From Paenibacillus sp. 1781tsa1 (GTDB lineage Bacteria > Bacillota > Bacilli > Paenibacillales > Paenibacillaceae), in the NCBI RefSeq assembly GCF_024159265.1, contig NZ_JAMYWY010000001.1, positions 2,294,001 through 2,358,000 on the forward strand: a stretch of 64,000 nucleotides of DNA, given 5' to 3'. Below, piece after piece: positions 61,148 through 64,000 of this stretch; the stretch's first letter is position 1, and each line of letters opens with the position of its first letter. Below the pieces are notes generated by a model, which saw nothing but the letters and a program-made list of their open reading frames with translations, did not search any database and had not been told where the DNA came from. The position numbers were made by a program, and so were the translations under genes.

Positions 61148-63466
61148 ATGAAATTTACTGATGGATTCTGGATGACTCGTGAAGGGTATCAGATTCAAAA
61201 CCCGACTGACATTCGTGATATTGTACAAAAAGAGAATTCCTTGACCGTATACGCGGCAACTAAATATATTCGTACCAAAGGCGACACGTTGAACGGTACA
61301 TTGCTGAAAGCAACGTACAGCTCACCTATGCCTAACGTTATTCGTGTAACGTTGAATCACCATAAGGGCGGAGTGAAAAAAGGGCCTGTATTTGAGCTTA
61401 ACACGCAAGATGCAAACGTTGACATCTCCAAAAATGAACAAGGGGCTGTTCTGAAAAGCGGCAATCTGGAAGTTCAAATCGACAAAACAAACGGTTGGGA
61501 CGTCAGCTTCCTGTATGGCGGAAAACGCATTACTGGTAGTGGTCAACGAGCGGCTGGTTATATTACAGGTCCGAGCAAGGAAGCGTACTTCCGCGAGCAG
61601 CTTGATCTTGGCATTGGTGAATACGTTTACGGACTCGGTGAGCGCTTCACTCCGTTTGTTAAAAATGGTCAAATCGTCGATACCTGGAATGAAGATGGCG
61701 GTACAAGCAGTGAGCAGTCCTATAAGAACATTCCGTTCTATCTGTCCAATAAAGGATATGGTGTATTTGTAAACCATCCGGAACGCGTATCGTATGAGAT
61801 TGCATCTGAGAATGTATCTAAAGTGCAGTTCAGCGTAGAGGGCGAGACGTTGGAGTACTTCATTATCGGCGGCGACAATCCAAAGGATGTACTTGATAAT
61901 TATACGAAATTAACAGGTAAACCTGCGCTTCCACCAGCATGGACGTTTGGTCTGTGGCTGACAACATCATTCACAACGGATTATGATGAAGCAACGGTTA
62001 ACCATTTCGTAGATGGCATGGCTGAACGTGATCTTCCGTTGTCTGTATTCCACTTTGACTGCTTCTGGATGAAGGAATATCAATGGTCTGATTTCGTATG
62101 GGATGAAGCGATGTTCCCGGATCCGGAAGGCATGCTTGCACGTCTGAAAGAAAAGGGTCTCAAAATCTGTGCTTGGATCAACCCGTATATTGCAGAAAAA
62201 TCCTACTTGTTCGATGAAGGTATGGAGAACGGTTATCTGGTCAAAACAGCAGATGGCAGCGTATGGCAATGGGATATGTGGCAAGCAGGTATGGCTCTGG
62301 TTGATTTCACGAATCCGGATGCTGTGAATTGGTATAAGAGCAAGCTGGAAGTCCTGCTGGATCAAGGTGTAGATTCCTTCAAGACAGACTTTGGTGAAAG
62401 AATTCCGACAGATGTCGTGTACTTTGATGGTTCTGATCCGGTTAAAATGCACAACTATTATACACAGCTCTATAACAAAGCTGTATTTGAATTGCTCGAA
62501 GAGAAGATTGGCAAAAACGAAGCTGCCCTGTTTGCACGTTCTGCAACAGCAGGTGGTCAACAGTTCCCGGTTCACTGGGGCGGTGACTGCTCTTCCACGT
62601 ATGAATCCATGGCTGAATCGCTTCGCGGTGGCCTTTCACTTGGGCTTTCCGGTTTCGGATTCTGGAGCCATGATATCAGCGGCTTTGAAAGCACAGCGAG
62701 CCCTGACGTATACAAACGTTGGGTACAATTCGGACTTTTATCTTCACACAGCCGCCTGCATGGCAGCACTTCGTATCGTGTGCCTTGGTTGTTTGACGAG
62801 GAATCCGTGGACGTTGTTCGTGACTTTACCAAACTCAAAATCAGCCTGATGCCGTACCTTTACAATTCTGCGGTGGAGTCGACGGTAAAAGGTATTCCGA
62901 TGATGCGTGCTATGCTGCTGGATTTCCCAGAGGACCCAACAACATATAGCCTGGATACCCAATACATGTTTGGCGATTCGATTCTTGTGGCTCCGATCTT
63001 TAACAAGGAAGGCGATGTGCGTTACTACCTGCCTGAAGGAACTTGGACGAACTATCTGACAGGAGCGAAGGTACAAGGTGGACGCTGGATCAGTGAGAAC
63101 CATGACTTCAAAACGCTGCCAATGATGGTCAAACCAAACAGTTTGATTGCAGTGGGTGCTGTGGATAGCAAACCGGATTACGACTTTGCAAATGATGTAT
63201 CCCTGCACTTGTTCGAGCTGGCTGATGGCCAAACGGCTCAAGCTGTCGTTGTGAACCAAGCTGCTGAACAGGAGCTAACAGTTAACGTTACACGTAATGG
63301 ATCAGTGCTGGAAGTTCGTGCTGAAGGCGCGGGCAAACCATGGAACTTGGTGCTTCGAGGCATTGAGAGTGTATCTAACGTTGATGGTGGTTCCCAAGTA
63401 TCTGGTGCAACTGGTGTTGTCGTTACGGCAGCAACAGGCGCAACCTCACTTACAATCCAACTGTAA
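61148..63466 (+). CDS. yicI: Alpha-xylosidase, glycoside hydrolase family 31 (YicI type)
   Basis: 772 residues, the same length as E. coli YicI, which removes alpha-xylose from isoprimeverose and xyloglucan oligosaccharides. The N-terminal beta-sandwich has YVYGLGERFTPFVKNGQ. In the catalytic barrel the nucleophile Asp414 is in SFKTDFGERIPTD, a signature of the xylosidase branch, and the acid/base Asp480 is in HWGGDC. FDCFWMKEYQWSDF contributes to the substrate pocket. No signal peptide, so cytoplasmic. ATG behind AAAGGGGGAAAGAAAAC. Divergent from an AraC regulator; no transporter is adjacent, so uptake must come from elsewhere. Confidence 0.93.
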   Translation: MKFTDGFWMTREGYQIQNPTDIRDIVQKENSLTVYAATKYIRTKGDTLNGTLLKATYSSPMPNVIRVTLNHHKGGVKKGPVFELNTQDANVDISKNEQGAVLKSGNLEVQIDKTNGWDVSFLYGGKRITGSGQRAAGYITGPSKEAYFREQLDLGIGEYVYGLGERFTPFVKNGQIVDTWNEDGGTSSEQSYKNIPFYLSNKGYGVFVNHPERVSYEIASENVSKVQFSVEGETLEYFIIGGDNPKDVLDNYTKLTGKPALPPAWTFGLWLTTSFTTDYDEATVNHFVDGMAERDLPLSVFHFDCFWMKEYQWSDFVWDEAMFPDPEGMLARLKEKGLKICAWINPYIAEKSYLFDEGMENGYLVKTADGSVWQWDMWQAGMALVDFTNPDAVNWYKSKLEVLLDQGVDSFKTDFGERIPTDVVYFDGSDPVKMHNYYTQLYNKAVFELLEEKIGKNEAALFARSATAGGQQFPVHWGGDCSSTYESMAESLRGGLSLGLSGFGFWSHDISGFESTASPDVYKRWVQFGLLSSHSRLHGSTSYRVPWLFDEESVDVVRDFTKLKISLMPYLYNSAVESTVKGIPMMRAMLLDFPEDPTTYSLDTQYMFGDSILVAPIFNKEGDVRYYLPEGTWTNYLTGAKVQGGRWISENHDFKTLPMMVKPNSLIAVGAVDSKPDYDFANDVSLHLFELADGQTAQAVVVNQAAEQELTVNVTRNGSVLEVRAEGAGKPWNLVLRGIESVSNVDGGSQVSGATGVVVTAATGATSLTIQL

Positions 63467-63487
63467 AATGATATAGTAAAGGAAAAG

Positions 63488-63514
63488 GACGGTGCCGTAA
63501 GGTGCCGTCTGTTT
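63488..63514 (+). terminator. Terminator after the alpha-xylosidase gene
   Basis: GACGGTGCC (63488-63496) pairs with GGTGCCGTC (63501-63509) through two wobbles around GTAA, followed by TGTTTG; weak T-tract. Confidence 0.6.
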
Positions 63515-63541
63515 GTCTACAAGGATAGGAGATTGAATGAA

Positions 63542-64000
63542 ATGAGTACGATGAATTCGGGTTTGCACTGTACGATATCAGCTGAGATGCTGCATCAACT
63601 GGTAGAGATTAATTTTGGAAGCGATACCAAAGTGAAGGAGTTTGGTCTCCTGCAAGGTGGACTTTTTAATACAACCTATCGAATTCAACTTGAACATACA
63701 TCCTATACGGATGTGATTTTACGTTTGGCCCCGGAGCGGGGAGAGATGGCGGTCGGTTCTGCGAGTGATCCCCTGTTTTCGTTCGAACGCACCATGATGG
63801 CGGCTGAACCGGTCGTGTATGAATATTACCGCAAGGCAGGTATTCCTGCTCCCAACATTATCGCCTGTGATGACAGCGGATCCATCATTCCAAGAACGTA
63901 CATGTTTATGGCGTTTATCCCGAGTAAGCAGCTGGATCACGTATCAATTTCAAAGGAAGACAAACAGCGATTGTACCATCAGCTTGGTGTCTATACCGCC
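63542..64000 (+). CDS. Aminoglycoside phosphotransferase (APH)-family protein, cut by window end
   Basis: 153 codons visible, with no stop before the window edge. The start ATG at 63542 follows ATAGGAGATTGAATGAA. The N-terminal kinase lobe is recognisable: FGLLQGGLFNTTYRIQLE (nucleotide loop), DVILRLAPERG (Lys-equivalent strand with Arg), EPVVYEYYRKAGIPAPNIIA and TYMFMAFIPSKQLDH (hinge). This fits the broad APH/choline-kinase-like family, whose members phosphorylate small molecules and seldom confer drug resistance when chromosomal. The catalytic loop lies outside the window, so activity cannot be judged. Confidence 0.8.
   Translation, partial: MSTMNSGLHCTISAEMLHQLVEINFGSDTKVKEFGLLQGGLFNTTYRIQLEHTSYTDVILRLAPERGEMAVGSASDPLFSFERTMMAAEPVVYEYYRKAGIPAPNIIACDDSGSIIPRTYMFMAFIPSKQLDHVSISKEDKQRLYHQLGVYTA

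Noticed and set aside
61967..62575. 202-codon minus-strand frame
   Set aside because: Antisense to the catalytic barrel of the alpha-xylosidase; no ribosome site or domain.

Overview
The window looks like chromosomal DNA of a Gram-positive, low-to-mid GC spore-former, most likely a Paenibacillus (genus-level inference). The reasons are strong AGGAGG-type ribosome binding sites, frequent GTG/TTG starts, Bacillus-type conserved genes (YqhG, YqhH, YwbE, HelD, a YneQ-like protein), and three YesM/YesN two-component systems coupled to Lpl/Ytc-type sugar ABC transporters, which are typical of Paenibacillus. No rRNA, tRNA, CRISPR array, prophage or insertion sequence was recognised.

Layout. 1-7.2 kb: a YqhG/YqhH pair on the minus strand, then a B12-dependent ribonucleotide reductase (nrdJ) behind two NrdR-box-like sites and interrupted by a LAGLIDADG intein placed just before the predicted radical cysteine. 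7.2-11.4 kb: a type A chloramphenicol acetyltransferase on the minus strand with a classical leader-peptide/hairpin translation-attenuation region, a flavin reductase-like protein and an OatA-like O-acetyltransferase. 11.5-21 kb: sugar module A (lipoprotein, two permeases, YesM kinase, YesN regulator, GH2 beta-mannosidase) with cre-like sites. 21-30.4 kb: housekeeping and stress genes (small membrane protein, FAD monooxygenase divergent from a MarR regulator, Na+/H+ antiporter, aldo-keto reductase, polysaccharide deacetylase, YwbE, DUF4269 protein, a large transporter-like membrane protein). 30.7-38 kb: module B (YesM, YesN, two permeases, lipoprotein; no enzyme). 38-49.6 kb: an unknown membrane protein, then module C (YesM, YesN, lipoprotein, two permeases, GH53 endo-galactanase, GH42 beta-galactosidase), a beta-1,4-galactan oligosaccharide pathway. 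49.8-58.7 kb: ACT-domain malic enzyme with an HD hydrolase, an aromatic-acid-exporter-type membrane protein, a PPOX-fold protein, HelD and adenine deaminase. 59-64 kb: an unknown TIM-barrel-like lipoprotein, an AraC regulator divergent from a YicI-type alpha-xylosidase, and the start of an APH-family phosphotransferase cut by the window edge.

How the genes work together. In each sugar module a membrane kinase and an AraC-type response regulator probably sense a glycan outside the cell and switch on a lipoprotein and two permeases; no ATPase is encoded, so a shared MsmX-type ATPase elsewhere is presumed. The glycosidases lack signal peptides, so imported oligosaccharides are probably cut in the cytoplasm. 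Terminator-like hairpins after the lipoprotein genes of modules A and C would give more binding protein than permease.

The most noteworthy items are the nrdJ intein, the chromosomal cat attenuator with its predicted nine-residue leader peptide, the NrdR-box pair, the three re-ordered YesMN-ABC modules, an apparently intracellular GH53 galactanase, and two intergenic stretches that look like dispersed repeats. All functional calls are from reading the sequence; no database search was run.
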